From contig CAWDVG010000002.1 in assembly GCA_963805795.1 (NCBI GenBank), forward strand, positions 304,559-368,558: DNA of 64,000 bases, written 5' to 3'. The DNA is from CAWARU01 sp963805795. GTDB lineage: Bacteria; Pseudomonadota; Gammaproteobacteria; UBA6186; Azoamicaceae. The position numbers and the translations under genes were made by a program. The first letter of the stretch is position 1. Each line of letters opens with the position of its first letter. The notes beneath the pieces were generated by a model. That model was not told where the DNA came from. It saw nothing but the letters and a program-made list of their open reading frames with translations, and did not search any database. Shown piece by piece: positions 18,338-28,565 of this stretch.

Positions 18338-21007
18338 ATGTATATAACCATACAACGCAAGCAACAAGATAGAACTCTTGCACAAGATTTCAATTCTCTA
18401 GCTGAACTAAAAACAATTCTCGAACAATCACCAGCTGAAATTCTGGCCATCGCAATTTGCGAAGCAGATAAAGATTTACCCTATTCGGAATTACAAGCCA
18501 TATTTAATCTATTTAATTCAAAAGCAACCAATCTTAGAACGCTTGATTTCACTGATAGCCAACTCGATCCAAGACTATTTAAAAGCCTTACTGAACTATT
18601 AACCACCAGTCGATTAACAGAATTGATGCTTGCTGGTTCTATCAAGGATGAAACTAACTTTTCAGAAATTTGTTATGCTGCCACAAAATGCAAATCTTTG
18701 CGTGTTTTAGACTTGCAAGGTTTTTCGACACTCAGTAATCAAGGTGCATTGACTTTATGTAATATGATAAAAGAAAATAACTCTATCAATGAGTTACTGA
18801 TCTCAAATCTTCAATTAGAAGAGAATCAAGTTCCTTTGTTATTAGAATCATTAAACCAAAATTCTACAATTACTGCTTTTTATCTTCGGGATAGCGAACT
18901 AATCGATCAAGAGTATCAAGAATTAGATCAAATCCAAAAACGAAATAAATATTTACACTTATTATTCAAAGAGAAACAATATCCTAAAATCGCAGAAATC
19001 CTATTTAATTCTTTTAAGGAAAATAATCTAGTCGCGGGCCTTTGTATATTAAATCTTATTAAAATTAATCACTCACCAGCTCAGCAAACAAATTCTGAAC
19101 AGGTATTTGGACAAGACAATGAAACGCTGCTCAAATTGATAGATTTGTATCTAAACGAAAGCATATCAGGTAGATTAGTTATCAAAGATAAGAATCGGGT
19201 TGTTGATGAATATACGAATCGTGATGCATTATTAGCACCAGAAAATAAACGGTCAAAAGAGTATTGGCAACGCCATGCAATGAAAGTCGATCTAATCTTG
19301 ACAGCCATCCGTGCATATTGTCCGGCATTATCCGATTATAGCCGCTCTAAGCTCGACAGTTTCTATGATGAATGTGTCAAGAAGAACCAAAGATACTTTA
19401 GTGCAGATTGTTCTGACGACTCTGATTCGGATGATGAATTAGTACTTAAGGGGAAGAAATTGGGTGACGCTGAAAAATCTAAACATTTTTCCGAAGTAAG
19501 AGCCTGTCAGAATGATGCGTTTTGGAAAAAAACAAAAAGAGTCACTCCCAGAAATGCAGGTTTAACTGACAAATTGCCTGGGATAGGTAACGTTACGGTA
19601 AAAGCACTTGCTCCTGCCTTGCAAACAATAACAGGTCATATTGATAGAGCAAAGATCCCTGGAACCTCCTCTGTGCCCAATGCCGCAAGATTGTTTGTTG
19701 CAAAAGTTCGTGGGCTTAACTACATGAAAGATAGGTGGAGTACTGCTGCTAAACGGTATCACTATAAAATGAATGAAGTCAATCAACCCCAGTTTTCTGA
19801 AGCAATATTGAAAACACTACCTTTTGATTTTTACACAGAATTAAATTCTACTAACGATTATTCTCGAAATGCATATTCGAATAAACTACTATCCGAAGCT
19901 GAAAGATTAAGGCAAAATTATCGACAACTAAAAACAAGAGGTCCCTTTTTAGCGAAAACCGTAAAGCCTTCAGAAAGTTACTATGTTTTTAATACAGTGA
20001 ATGACTACCTACAACATGGTTTTAGTAATGGAATAAACCAACATTTACTAGAGCTAAGAGATAATCGCCATTTAGATATTTTCGCAGTATTTCCAAATGC
20101 TTATAATTATGCCATTGCAACGGGAGATAGGCCTTACCATAGCCTTAAGTATGCAACTGGACTGAAGGAATACTATCAAGATAATTTCGAGGTAAGATAT
20201 AATCAAGATGGTAGTATTATTAATTCACATGCAGGCAAAACTTTTATCATTTTACAAGAAGCAAATCAATTTATTTCACAAGACGCTTGTAACCGCCTTC
20301 TCCCGTTAAATCATACAGGAAGAGTCCCCTTAGACCCTCTTATTACACCTGAATTAGAAACTTCTTATATTGGTTATATACCTGGAGAATTTGTAGTCTA
20401 TCAAAGTAACATTAAATTTCCTTCTTTTAACAAGCCTTATAAAGAAATATATGAAATTAAGTATGGGATGGATCTTAACTTATATACGCAATTTCAACGA
20501 CTCATAAAAAGTACGCCTGTAGGATCAGAAGAAAGAAATGCTGTTATTAAATTATTGAAAGAGTGGCTATGCGCATATCATGAGGTCCTATTATTAGAAA
20601 TTGCTCAACGTGAAGCAAAACGGAGGAGTGGCTGTTTGATTTATGTAGATTATCAAAACAAAGTTGCAGATATACCCGACATGGGACCCCTTATCAAGGG
20701 CCATATAGATAGCCAAAATAGAGTACATGTATTACAAGATATTAGATGGCGTTTAGGAGAAATATATTCTTCTTCTCTAGCTAAAGAACAACCCAATTTT
20801 GCCTTTATTTCATCAACAGACCTAAAAACAAGAATGGAAGCATTAGCCAAAGATCATGATGAAATAGTAGCGCTTGGTAAAAAGGTAAAAATTTCGGAAA
20901 CCTCAATGTTATACAATGCAATATGGAACAAAAAAATATTAGAAGAAAATGCTAAAGCCCAAATTGCTAGCGAAATTTTAACAAGTATGTCAAGTTTTAA
21001 TATTTAA
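18338..21007 (+). CDS. Large leucine-rich-repeat protein with an unassigned C-terminal region (effector candidate)
   Basis: This protein of about 889 residues has RNase-inhibitor-type LRRs in its first third (about residues 60-205, for example LRTLDFTDSQL and LRVLDLQGFSTLSNQG). The C-terminal two thirds match no family I know. The most striking stretch is IATGDRPYHSLKYATGLK at about 593-610, followed some 90 residues later by YIPGEFVVYQSNIKFPSF. The invariant-looking Arg-Tyr-His and strand pattern vaguely recall ADP-ribosyltransferase-like toxins, but this is only a suggestion. ATG at 18338 is preferred over TTG at 18317 because CAAGGAAAA precedes it. It starts an apparent two-gene unit with the 395-aa gene. 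Confidence 0.75.
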   Translation: MYITIQRKQQDRTLAQDFNSLAELKTILEQSPAEILAIAICEADKDLPYSELQAIFNLFNSKATNLRTLDFTDSQLDPRLFKSLTELLTTSRLTELMLAGSIKDETNFSEICYAATKCKSLRVLDLQGFSTLSNQGALTLCNMIKENNSINELLISNLQLEENQVPLLLESLNQNSTITAFYLRDSELIDQEYQELDQIQKRNKYLHLLFKEKQYPKIAEILFNSFKENNLVAGLCILNLIKINHSPAQQTNSEQVFGQDNETLLKLIDLYLNESISGRLVIKDKNRVVDEYTNRDALLAPENKRSKEYWQRHAMKVDLILTAIRAYCPALSDYSRSKLDSFYDECVKKNQRYFSADCSDDSDSDDELVLKGKKLGDAEKSKHFSEVRACQNDAFWKKTKRVTPRNAGLTDKLPGIGNVTVKALAPALQTITGHIDRAKIPGTSSVPNAARLFVAKVRGLNYMKDRWSTAAKRYHYKMNEVNQPQFSEAILKTLPFDFYTELNSTNDYSRNAYSNKLLSEAERLRQNYRQLKTRGPFLAKTVKPSESYYVFNTVNDYLQHGFSNGINQHLLELRDNRHLDIFAVFPNAYNYAIATGDRPYHSLKYATGLKEYYQDNFEVRYNQDGSIINSHAGKTFIILQEANQFISQDACNRLLPLNHTGRVPLDPLITPELETSYIGYIPGEFVVYQSNIKFPSFNKPYKEIYEIKYGMDLNLYTQFQRLIKSTPVGSEERNAVIKLLKEWLCAYHEVLLLEIAQREAKRRSGCLIYVDYQNKVADIPDMGPLIKGHIDSQNRVHVLQDIRWRLGEIYSSSLAKEQPNFAFISSTDLKTRMEALAKDHDEIVALGKKVKISETSMLYNAIWNKKILEENAKAQIASEILTSMSSFNI

Positions 21008-21061
21008 TTCAATTATATTAATCACCACTTTAAACCCCATTTTAGGATAGGAGACGTTTTT

Positions 21062-22249
21062 ATGGCAGCTACCGCAAAAGCAATGTCCACTGCAGGTGCT
21101 CAGAGCAATCCAGCACAGAAAGATAAAGTGGAATGGGAAACCGCTTTTCAATTGAACCTTAATTATATTAATCCACAACAAGATGGTATTTTAAAAGAAA
21201 TAATCCTCACTGGAAAAGCTAACCCAGGCGAGATGAGGATGTTTTGTTTGCACATTAAACTGAACAAACAAAATGCTCGAGCGCAGCAACTATTGCAAAG
21301 TTGCAGCGAAACTGTGTATTGTCCTTTGATATTAGAAGAGATGCATCAAAAATTAGAAACCTATGAATATCTTTTTGAAGGATTACCTGCAGCCACCATG
21401 CCATTTCCTTCACCTGATAAATCTGGCATCTTCTTTTTCCTCCCACTCAGACCATTTCTACCGGTAGAATTCTACTATAAACCTACTTTTGATTATTTGA
21501 TCAGTCTTGGGTCGCCACAACAAGTCATAGAAGATATTAAACTACACCATTTTAAGCAACCTATAGTTGATGCAGAATTGAATGGAAAAGAAAGACAGGC
21601 ATTTAATGAAGTACTCAAATCGATAGAAGCATCTAAATCGGACTCTGAACTTAAGAGCCGTTTTGACGGCATTATAGAACAAGCCAAAGAACTGCAAAAA
21701 AAAGGGAATAAAGCAGTTCCTTACATTTCAGATTCGCCATTATATTACTTGGCCATCGCTTGTTCAAATGCAGGGTTTAGTGAACTCGCTCTTTTAGCAC
21801 TTAATCATATTAGTGCAAACAATTTTTATACCAAACAAGCTGAATCGATGAAAGGCCAGCTACTGCTTAAAATCGCCAGTAAAAATGATGCAGCACCCAA
21901 AACTCAAGCTCAATTATTGAGTATTGCTATGGGACAATTTAAAAAGGGCTGGTTTTCGGGAGACCAGGATGACATGATGTGGGTGGGGAGAAAGCTGAAT
22001 GATGATTCTTCGAAAATTTCAGCGAAACAGAATGCGGACAGTAAAGGAAATAAAACATTTTTGGTCAAATATCTAGCCTGTGCGGAATATGTGGGTAAGG
22101 CACGACTTGACGGTCAAGAACCTTCTGTCGGTCTATTAACAGCTGCAACCTCAGCTGGAGCCAGAACTGCAGCCACAATAGGTACAGGCTCTGGTGCAGC
22201 AGAAACTGCGATTACCCAACAGCTACAAGTTCTAGAAGAGTTTGGATGA
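21062..22249 (+). CDS. 395-aa protein of unknown function downstream of the LRR gene
   Basis: I do not recognise the family. The N-terminus is Ala/Thr/Ser-rich. The middle (about residues 60-115) has Cys-containing helices. The segment at about 225-285 (YYLAIACSNAGFSELALLALNHI) looks like one or two TPR-type helical hairpins. The C-terminal 45 residues are low-complexity (Ala, Thr, Gly). A TAGGAGACG Shine-Dalgarno lies before the ATG, and the gap to the upstream LRR gene is only 54 bases, so the two are probably cotranscribed. An adaptor or cognate partner role is conceivable but not shown. Confidence 0.7.
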   Translation: MAATAKAMSTAGAQSNPAQKDKVEWETAFQLNLNYINPQQDGILKEIILTGKANPGEMRMFCLHIKLNKQNARAQQLLQSCSETVYCPLILEEMHQKLETYEYLFEGLPAATMPFPSPDKSGIFFFLPLRPFLPVEFYYKPTFDYLISLGSPQQVIEDIKLHHFKQPIVDAELNGKERQAFNEVLKSIEASKSDSELKSRFDGIIEQAKELQKKGNKAVPYISDSPLYYLAIACSNAGFSELALLALNHISANNFYTKQAESMKGQLLLKIASKNDAAPKTQAQLLSIAMGQFKKGWFSGDQDDMMWVGRKLNDDSSKISAKQNADSKGNKTFLVKYLACAEYVGKARLDGQEPSVGLLTAATSAGARTAATIGTGSGAAETAITQQLQVLEEFG

Positions 22250-22618
22250 GGAATTGGCTATGAATCAGATTATGTGTCAATTCAAATCCATCGGATAGAA
22301 TGACTAATAAATACAATATCTTTAGCGAGCACTTCTTGCACCACCTGTCTTTATTGTTAACGTTATTATAAAAGACATCGACCATAGGTGTGACTTTTTG
22401 AATCGGCAAGATCATTAATTTATATGAGCTAAATAGCTAAGAATTATTCAAAGAAAATCAATCGACCTACCATTTAATAGCCAACAGCATAGCTATTTAT
22501 AGGTCTTTGTGATAGGATTAAGCAGTTAATATCTTACACCATATGCACGTATAGTTTTAACTTCTTTGAAATTACTGGAAATATTAAGCAATTCACTGAT
22601 TAGTGCGGAGATTTGTAG
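22250..22618. other. Gene-free stretch between effector-like genes
   Basis: I see no gene, RNA or clear repeat here. It should hold the promoter of the 701-aa LRR gene, which has a GCGGAG ribosome-binding site about 12 bases before its ATG. Confidence 0.4.
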
Positions 22619-24724
22619 ATGAGTGCACCAAATCCTTTCAATACCGCTACGGCTACTGCATTAGAAAACGTCAAAAGTAGTTTAGATGCTGAAATTGAAT
22701 CTGAGAATTTACTAGATGCTTTGAATGATCTTGAGATGGGATTGCTACTAGGGCGCAGTATTAAAAAGCTATCTAAACAAGAAGTCGATACATTAGCAAA
22801 AGAATTGAAAGAAGATACCTATGATCTGAAATCACTTAATATTCATGGCACCAAAGAAGACAACAGACCAAAAGGTTTGGGGGATGTTTTGCAAGCACTC
22901 TCCCAAAATACAAATCTTCATCGGATTAGTTTTGGAGATCTTAGCTTGTCTCACCTGGATTTTAATGGGTTGAATAACATGCTTCATAAGAATTCAAATT
23001 TGGCCAGGGCACGTTTAGAAGATGTTGATATGGATGCTGATGCTACAAATGATTTGGCAGAAGGAATTGTTGCGAGTAAATCTATATTGGACTTATCATT
23101 AGTGAATGTAAATATATCTAATCCTAGTGCTAAAAAATTTATTTCGGCTCTTGGCATCAATAGCAGCTTAGAGATATTATTTATTAAGAATTTAGAAATG
23201 GACGATGATGTTCAAGATGTTAGTGATGATGGTCAGGACTTGTTATCCATCCTATATAGAACATTAGCAGCGAGTAGGAATCTAAAAAATTTATCTCTGG
23301 ATCTTTATTCTGGGATAGAAAATCAGGAGGTTTTTTCTGCATTTACAAATGGTTTAAATCAACATTCAAGTTTAACGGAATTGCAATTGGGTGATGTCGA
23401 AACAACTGGTTTGAAACTTTTGGGGAAGGCGCTAGCCAACAGCAATGTAGAAAACCTAACAGTTTATGTAACGGACGATGAAACGGAAACAGAAGACAAC
23501 CGCTCAGGTTTGGAAGTTCTAGCCTTAGAACTAGCAAACAATCATTGTTTGAAATTTTTAAGCATTCTACGTACGGGTGTTGGAGAACATTACTGTATTA
23601 CTGATAAGGTAGGATTTGCCCTGGCCTTAGCTCTCAGTAGAAATACGACTTTGAGAACCTTAGAACTAGAGAGTCTGAACGATATTGGCGTTGAAGGTAT
23701 GGTTGCTTTGTTTCGTATAATCGCAGAGGGACGTACAAATCTAGAGAATTTGTTTCTAATAGACACAGGATTTAACGAGGCAATAACCTATGTGACTGAG
23801 ATGCTTAAAAGTGATCTGTGTAAACTAAAGGGGCTAAGTTTGAAGGATACGTGGATTAGTTATAAAAACTATCAACTACTAAAAAATGCTTTACTCTCTA
23901 ATGAAAAATTGACGAGCTTAGCAATACGTGTGGTATTCGAAAAAAAGGATACCGTTAATCGTATACATTTATTAGCTGAGATGTTGAAAAAAAATCGTAA
24001 TCTCCAAGCTTTACACTTAAGATATCTTGGTTATGAAGGGGATGGCATATCAAGGTATCATTTCAGCTCAACCGATATAAAAGTGTTAGAGGAGGCCCTT
24101 AAAGTTAATCCAAGCTTAACTAGTTTTTATGTGTTAGAAGATTGTGATGATGACGATGAACCAAAGCCACAGAGTGAGGTCTCCCATGCGGATGTAGAGC
24201 CATTGAATAAATATCTTAGAAGAAATGTCTCACTTTTAACAAGCTGGACTGAAATCAGCTTTTTATTGTCTTTCCTACGTGCCAATCGAGGACATGCATT
24301 CCAATATAGTGGGATCCCATTGTTTTCTACAATTTTAGAAATGGCTTGTCCAAAAGACTTTTCTTTGTTATCAAAATGTAGTTTTCCAGTTAAGGTTAAA
24401 TACTCAAGTATACCACGCATTAAAATAGATAGTTTTATCAAGTCAAAATTTTTCCAAGCAAATTTAGCTATGGATAATCCTAAAATAGCACAAACTACAA
24501 CACCCGATGCAACCGCTACAGCAGGAAGGGCAATAACAGCGAACGGAGCTGGATCAACCAAGGAAATGGAAGACGCAATTGCACAATTGGGAACAACTGT
24601 TGCGCCACTTCTTCTCTCCCAACCGCTGGGTTTAGCAGGTGGCGGAGGTAACCACGATCATAAACACAGTGAACAAGGTAAACATAAACGGAAACTGTCA
24701 GCTGATGCAAATAGTACTCATTGA
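22619..24724 (+). CDS. LRR protein (RNase-inhibitor type) with a C-terminal domain shared with the 45.3-46.8 kb LRR protein
   Basis: This 701-residue protein has about twelve LRRs spread over residues 70-510 (LHRISFGDLSLSHLDFNGLN, LKNLSLDLYSGIEN, LTELQLGDVETTGLKLLGKA and others). This type of LRR usually binds host proteins. A distinct domain at about 535-620, with FLLSFLRANRGHAFQYSGIP and Arg554, is clearly related to the C-terminal domain of the 524-aa LRR protein at 45258-46832. The last 70 residues are Ala/Thr/Gly-rich and end in a His/Lys-rich tail (GGGGNHDHKHSEQGKHKRK), which could be a secretion or localisation signal. No catalytic motif is visible. Confidence 0.8.
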   Translation: MSAPNPFNTATATALENVKSSLDAEIESENLLDALNDLEMGLLLGRSIKKLSKQEVDTLAKELKEDTYDLKSLNIHGTKEDNRPKGLGDVLQALSQNTNLHRISFGDLSLSHLDFNGLNNMLHKNSNLARARLEDVDMDADATNDLAEGIVASKSILDLSLVNVNISNPSAKKFISALGINSSLEILFIKNLEMDDDVQDVSDDGQDLLSILYRTLAASRNLKNLSLDLYSGIENQEVFSAFTNGLNQHSSLTELQLGDVETTGLKLLGKALANSNVENLTVYVTDDETETEDNRSGLEVLALELANNHCLKFLSILRTGVGEHYCITDKVGFALALALSRNTTLRTLELESLNDIGVEGMVALFRIIAEGRTNLENLFLIDTGFNEAITYVTEMLKSDLCKLKGLSLKDTWISYKNYQLLKNALLSNEKLTSLAIRVVFEKKDTVNRIHLLAEMLKKNRNLQALHLRYLGYEGDGISRYHFSSTDIKVLEEALKVNPSLTSFYVLEDCDDDDEPKPQSEVSHADVEPLNKYLRRNVSLLTSWTEISFLLSFLRANRGHAFQYSGIPLFSTILEMACPKDFSLLSKCSFPVKVKYSSIPRIKIDSFIKSKFFQANLAMDNPKIAQTTTPDATATAGRAITANGAGSTKEMEDAIAQLGTTVAPLLLSQPLGLAGGGGNHDHKHSEQGKHKRKLSADANSTH

Positions 24725-25141
24725 TTTACTACCTGAGACTACGTTCATAATGCTTGATGCCGCTAACAACAGTAAGCCAATACTTATTGGTCTTTCATCA
24801 TAGTGCTATCGAATAGATAGCATGAAGAAAGTTAAATTAGACAGGGCAGTCTAGTTCTTTTTCTGGATTGCTGTGATAATATGCTTTCACAGTTTAAATT
24901 TTTACGTCATGAGCAGGTATCTTTTTTAGGCTTTGATATTACGGTAACTATAGTGGTCTATTTCTCACCTTATTTTAAATGATCAGCCTTGTTAGTGTTT
25001 GGGTTTTCTGCAAGGGTACTAATAAATTGTTTCCCTTCCTTAATTTGTAGGCTAGAATCTTTAAAATCATTTTGAATGGGTTCGAATCTGCCCCCCAAAT
25101 GTTGGGCAAGAAAAGCTTCTTCAATTGCATAAGTCGCAAGT

Positions 25142-25261
25142 TTATTGGTTGGCCGTAAAAATTTGATCAGGCAATACCCAAAGACGGCATATAATCGCGC
25201 CAAAAATTACAAAGAAGGATAAAAAATCTATGGCATATGGCGCAAAATGAACAATTTGCAT
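25142..25261 (-). pseudogene. CopD N-terminal fragment (copper export relic)
   Basis: An ATG at 25261 opens MQIVHFAPYAIDFLSFFVIF and then GAIICRLWVLPDQIFTANQ before a TAA. This is the first helix and loop expected of a CopD-type inner-membrane copper protein, cut short after 39 residues. A different frame downstream (to about 24970) has an open stretch I cannot assign. It follows the CopC-like fragment directly, as in a normal copCD pair, and both are non-functional remains. Confidence 0.55.
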
Positions 25262-25276
25262 TTTGGATATATTTCC

Positions 25277-25519
25277 CTACTTGACCGAAAAAGAATAGCT
25301 TCCTTTGGTCGTATGGCCATGACGAGATAATACCTTCCAATGCACTTGATATACTCCTTTATTTAAAGGTGTTGAGAGTTGCATGATGACCAAATTTGGA
25401 TTTTGTGGAACTAGGTTTCCTGAGCCTATTTTTTGATCCTTACTATCCGCTAATCCTATGCAAGTTATGGTGTCAAATCTTGACATTTGACACCATTTTC
25501 CCACTCTTTCAATCTTCAT
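25277..25519 (-). pseudogene. CopC C-terminal fragment
   Basis: The 80-codon frame ends with LNKGVYQVHWKVLSRHGH and TTKGSYSFSVK, the characteristic last strands of the periplasmic copper-binding protein CopC. The signal peptide and the N-terminal His of CopC are missing. The frame overlaps the end of the Sel1-DUF4440 relic, so the apparent ATG at 25519 is unlikely to be a real start. Confidence 0.6.
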
Positions 25520-26096
25520 TGAAAATGGTTCCTTGGTGATACAAAATTTTCCAACCTGCAGATGAACGTCTCCAAATAGTCGAACGTCTAGTAATACGGA
25601 TATTATCTTGAATGAGAGTGTAAGTTAAAAGATAATTTTCCGGTGAAATTTCAAGACAATGAAAGTCTTTAGTTTCCCAATATTGCAATTTAGTTTTATA
25701 AAAAAGTTCGTCACAATTCCCTTTGAGTTTTGAAACATTGGCGGTATTCGCTACAAGTTCATAGTATTCAAGAGTTTTACTAACATCTTTTACAGTTCCC
25801 TTACCATCTTCATAAAAAATTCCGACTCTCACAGCCAATTCTAAATGGCCCTGATTAGCTGCAAGCTTGTAATATTCAAAAGCTTTATTCATATCCTTAG
25901 GGATACCTTTACCAGTTTCGTAGCAATGTCCAAGATAGAATTGCGCTTTCGGGCACCCTAAATGAGGAAACTGTTGTTTTGCTGCTTTTTCATAACATTT
26001 AAGTGCTTTTGCAAAATCCTTTTCTACACCTTCACCATTTTCATAAGAGTAACCAAGCCAAAATTGAGCTTCGTCAACACCATATCTTTTACCATC
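25509..26096 (-). pseudogene. 5'-truncated Sel1-repeat gene joined to a DUF4440-like tail
   Basis: The open frame runs from 26096 with no usable start and encodes at least three Sel1-type repeats (AQFWLGYSYENGEGVEKDFA, AQFYLGHCYETGKGIPKDMN, AVRVGIFYEDGKGTVKDVS). The repeats extend well upstream of the first ATG at 25892. The last 55 residues are unlike Sel1 and end in ITRRSTIWRRSSAGWKILY then HQGTIF, the signature of DUF4440/NTF2-like proteins. This looks like a fusion of two decayed genes made by deletion rather than a designed protein. Confidence 0.6.
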
Positions 26097-26228
26097 TTAT
26101 TTTCAAAAGATCAAGTCTTGAAAATTAGTTTTCTGCGAGTCTATTTTTAAATGTGTAGATGGCACTTGATGCGAAGTTTTTCGAAGCTTTTGGTCTGAGT
26201 ACTATTCTATTTACCTCTGCACGAGAAC

Positions 26229-26981
26229 TTATTCCACATTTGCCCGAATTATCGGTTGATAGAAACCCGTATCCTCGAGATTTAATATTTGCACATTTTC
26301 AAAACCTACCTCTGACACCAGTTTTGCAACTTCTTCTACTTTTATAGCCATATATTTGCCAGCAGAATGATGGGTTTTCCAACCCTCTTTTGTTTCCCAA
26401 GTAATATACAGATGCACAATATAATCTCTTTCATTCTGCCAGTCCCAAACCTGATGTATGATCCGACGATATTGACCATCTTGAAAAAATTTAGGTGGCG
26501 TGACTGTTGGGCGATCTTGTATCAGTTTATGATAGTCTCTCAAGCTTAAAAGCAGTGTTCCACCTGGCTTTAATCGATTGCGCATGGCAACCAGCGCCGT
26601 AGTAATCTCTTCAAAATTGGTTAAATGAGGCAAAGAATTATCCATACATATCACCACATCATAATGATGAAGGGGAGTGGTATTCAATTTACACATATCA
26701 TCTATTTGAAAATTGATTGATAACTTACGTCGCGTTGCTTCCTGTTGCGCTCTTTCTACCGCTGATGGGGATAAATCTCTCCCTTCAACGACATAGCCCA
26801 TCGTTGCTAAAGCAATGGCTTGAGTACCAATACCACATGCACAATCTAATATCACTCCAGCCTCATTGGGGGCCGGTAGAAGGTTAGATAAAATAACTCC
26901 CTGTTGATGCATGGAAGAATCCCAATTTTCAAAAATAAGGTGGTACACAGAAGCTAAACTTTCATAAAAATTTTTTTCCAT
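26229..26981 (-). CDS. SAM-dependent methyltransferase (class I)
   Basis: About 250 residues with the Rossmann-like SAM fold. Motif I is ILDCACGIGTQAIALA, the acidic strand-2 end is VEGRDLSPSAVERA, motif II is YDVVICMDNSLPHL, and motif III is RLKPGGTLLLSLRDY. Together these indicate a small-molecule or unassigned methyltransferase in the cytoplasm. I prefer ATG at 26981 to GTG at 26993 because GTGGGATT then serves as the ribosome-binding site. The acceptor is unknown. It stands alone between relics and the ankyrin gene. Confidence 0.88.
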   Translation of the reverse strand: MEKNFYESLASVYHLIFENWDSSMHQQGVILSNLLPAPNEAGVILDCACGIGTQAIALATMGYVVEGRDLSPSAVERAQQEATRRKLSINFQIDDMCKLNTTPLHHYDVVICMDNSLPHLTNFEEITTALVAMRNRLKPGGTLLLSLRDYHKLIQDRPTVTPPKFFQDGQYRRIIHQVWDWQNERDYIVHLYITWETKEGWKTHHSAGKYMAIKVEEVAKLVSEVGFENVQILNLEDTGFYQPIIRANVE

Positions 26982-27155
26982 TTCTAATCCCACTCTATTT
27001 CTTTCCGAGCCGGCATAGACGCCCTTTCAAAATTATCTGATAATAAATTACGTGATACCTTAGACAAATTACCCAAACCAAAGGTGGGTGGTAGAAGAAC
27101 GCATGCCTGATTCAAACAATATTCCTCTGCTTAGTATCTCGGTTCCCTAATTCAT

Positions 27156-28385
27156 CTACACATCGCAAGTAGATAAACGATTTGCTTCTTTGGCCTGAGC
27201 AAATTCAGGCATCAATACTTGAAATTCTCTCAAAACCTCGTTTATACAAGCAGTGATCTGTTGTAGCGGTTTTGAATAAGTAAAACTCATAGGGACCGCC
27301 ACTTTTGCTGTAGCATGGATGTGTTGTTTAATTTGTTCTAAGCAATATTGAATAGCAGAGAAGGTAGGTTGATATTCGGATCGTAAATGTTGAATGTTTT
27401 CCTCTACAGAGGATTTATTTTGAGCCTTATAAGATGCCAAAGTCTTTTGATATGTTTCAAATGAAGATTTGTATAAATTCAAAAGGTAATCTACTAATGA
27501 TTTTAAATGATACTTACCAGGATTTGTTTTATTAATGAATTTTCTAATAACGTTAAAATTATCTGCTTCGACTGCATAATCTATGGCTGACATCTCATTT
27601 TCAATTAAATTAGGGTTTGCCTCTTTTTGAAGCAAAAGATCCAACATTTTCTGAAGAGCTCCACCTGCCATAGAATAATTGTCACTGGTATATTTATCGC
27701 GCGCGACGATTATCAACGCAGTTACACCACTTTCCCCCTGCAGATTTACATCGATTCCTTCTGTCTCTATTAATTTGTTAAACACTTCCAAATTATATCG
27801 ACCGGCAGCATGCATAAGTCCCGTTTGTTGTAACTGATCTCGCTCATTGGGGTTTACACCAGCTTCTAATAATGCCTCAACAATAGCCAAACTATGAGGA
27901 GGATATAGTTTAGGAGAGGCACAGGCTGTAACCAAAATGGATTCTGTTTGATTTTTTAATTCATCACCATTTTTCACATCTGCATCTTGAAGCTCTTTTT
28001 TGGAACTTTTATCAGTCGCAACAGCAAAGATATTAGGCCCAAATTCTTTAATTAGCGATTTAACTCGTTGAACACGGATTTGATAACGTTCAGGTATCCT
28101 GGCCAGCCTTAAATGCTGAGATAATACTTCTACGAAATCTGCTGCGTTTTTGGCAACTTTCAACGTTTCCTTTAATTTTTTTTGTTCTAGTGCACCATCT
28201 TCAAGCAGTTCAAAATAATTTTTTATTAAAGCATTAGAAGTAGATTCAGCAACTATTGTTTGATTGCCTTCTTCAATTGTCTTGGTAGCTTGCGCAGTCT
28301 GACTGCTTCCTTCAGATGTTGCAGCTCTGAGAGCTGAAAGTCCAGCTACAGAAAGTAAGTTGCCTGATGATGCGACTGCTGCCAT
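27156..28385 (-). CDS. Ankyrin-repeat protein (effector candidate)
   Basis: This 409-residue protein has about four ankyrin repeats between residues 160 and 290: ALLEAGVNPNERDQLQQTGL with MHAAGRYNLEVFNKLIE, VNLQGESGVTALIIVARDK, and LLLQKEANPNLIENEMSAID. The N-terminal 120 residues are Ala/Ser/Thr-rich then helical. The C-terminal 110 residues (about 295-405) are predicted helical, possibly coiled coil. There is no signal peptide. AGAGG precedes the ATG. Ankyrin proteins of intracellular bacteria are often secreted to bind host proteins, and secretion here is inference. Confidence 0.85.
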   Translation of the reverse strand: MAAVASSGNLLSVAGLSALRAATSEGSSQTAQATKTIEEGNQTIVAESTSNALIKNYFELLEDGALEQKKLKETLKVAKNAADFVEVLSQHLRLARIPERYQIRVQRVKSLIKEFGPNIFAVATDKSSKKELQDADVKNGDELKNQTESILVTACASPKLYPPHSLAIVEALLEAGVNPNERDQLQQTGLMHAAGRYNLEVFNKLIETEGIDVNLQGESGVTALIIVARDKYTSDNYSMAGGALQKMLDLLLQKEANPNLIENEMSAIDYAVEADNFNVIRKFINKTNPGKYHLKSLVDYLLNLYKSSFETYQKTLASYKAQNKSSVEENIQHLRSEYQPTFSAIQYCLEQIKQHIHATAKVAVPMSFTYSKPLQQITACINEVLREFQVLMPEFAQAKEANRLSTCDV

Positions 28386-28456
28386 AACAATACCTCTACA
28401 TTTTGATATGTTTAAATAATTACAAATTTTACCATAGATTTTAACTATTGATTAGC

Positions 28457-28534
28457 CTAAAATCTTCGTAACTCAAAGATACCCTGAGCGCCAAGATACT
28501 CTGCTGCTTCCTTAACACCTATATACTTGATCAT
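28457..28534 (-). pseudogene. Second relic of an IS607-type recombinase N-terminus
   Basis: A 25-codon frame begins MIKYIGVKEAAEYLGAQGIF and ends ELRRF before TAG. It has the same MerR-like HTH signature (IG-x-x-EAAEYLG then LRR) as the relic at 18.1 kb. The rest of the recombinase is absent. Confidence 0.45.
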
Positions 28535-28565
28535 TTTGATATAGTATGATCAACTTTGAATAAGT

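Noticed and set aside
24127..24561. Minus-strand open frame of 144 codons inside the 701-aa LRR gene
   Set aside because: It is the antisense shadow of a coding region with clear LRR and C-terminal domain similarity, and has no ribosome-binding site.
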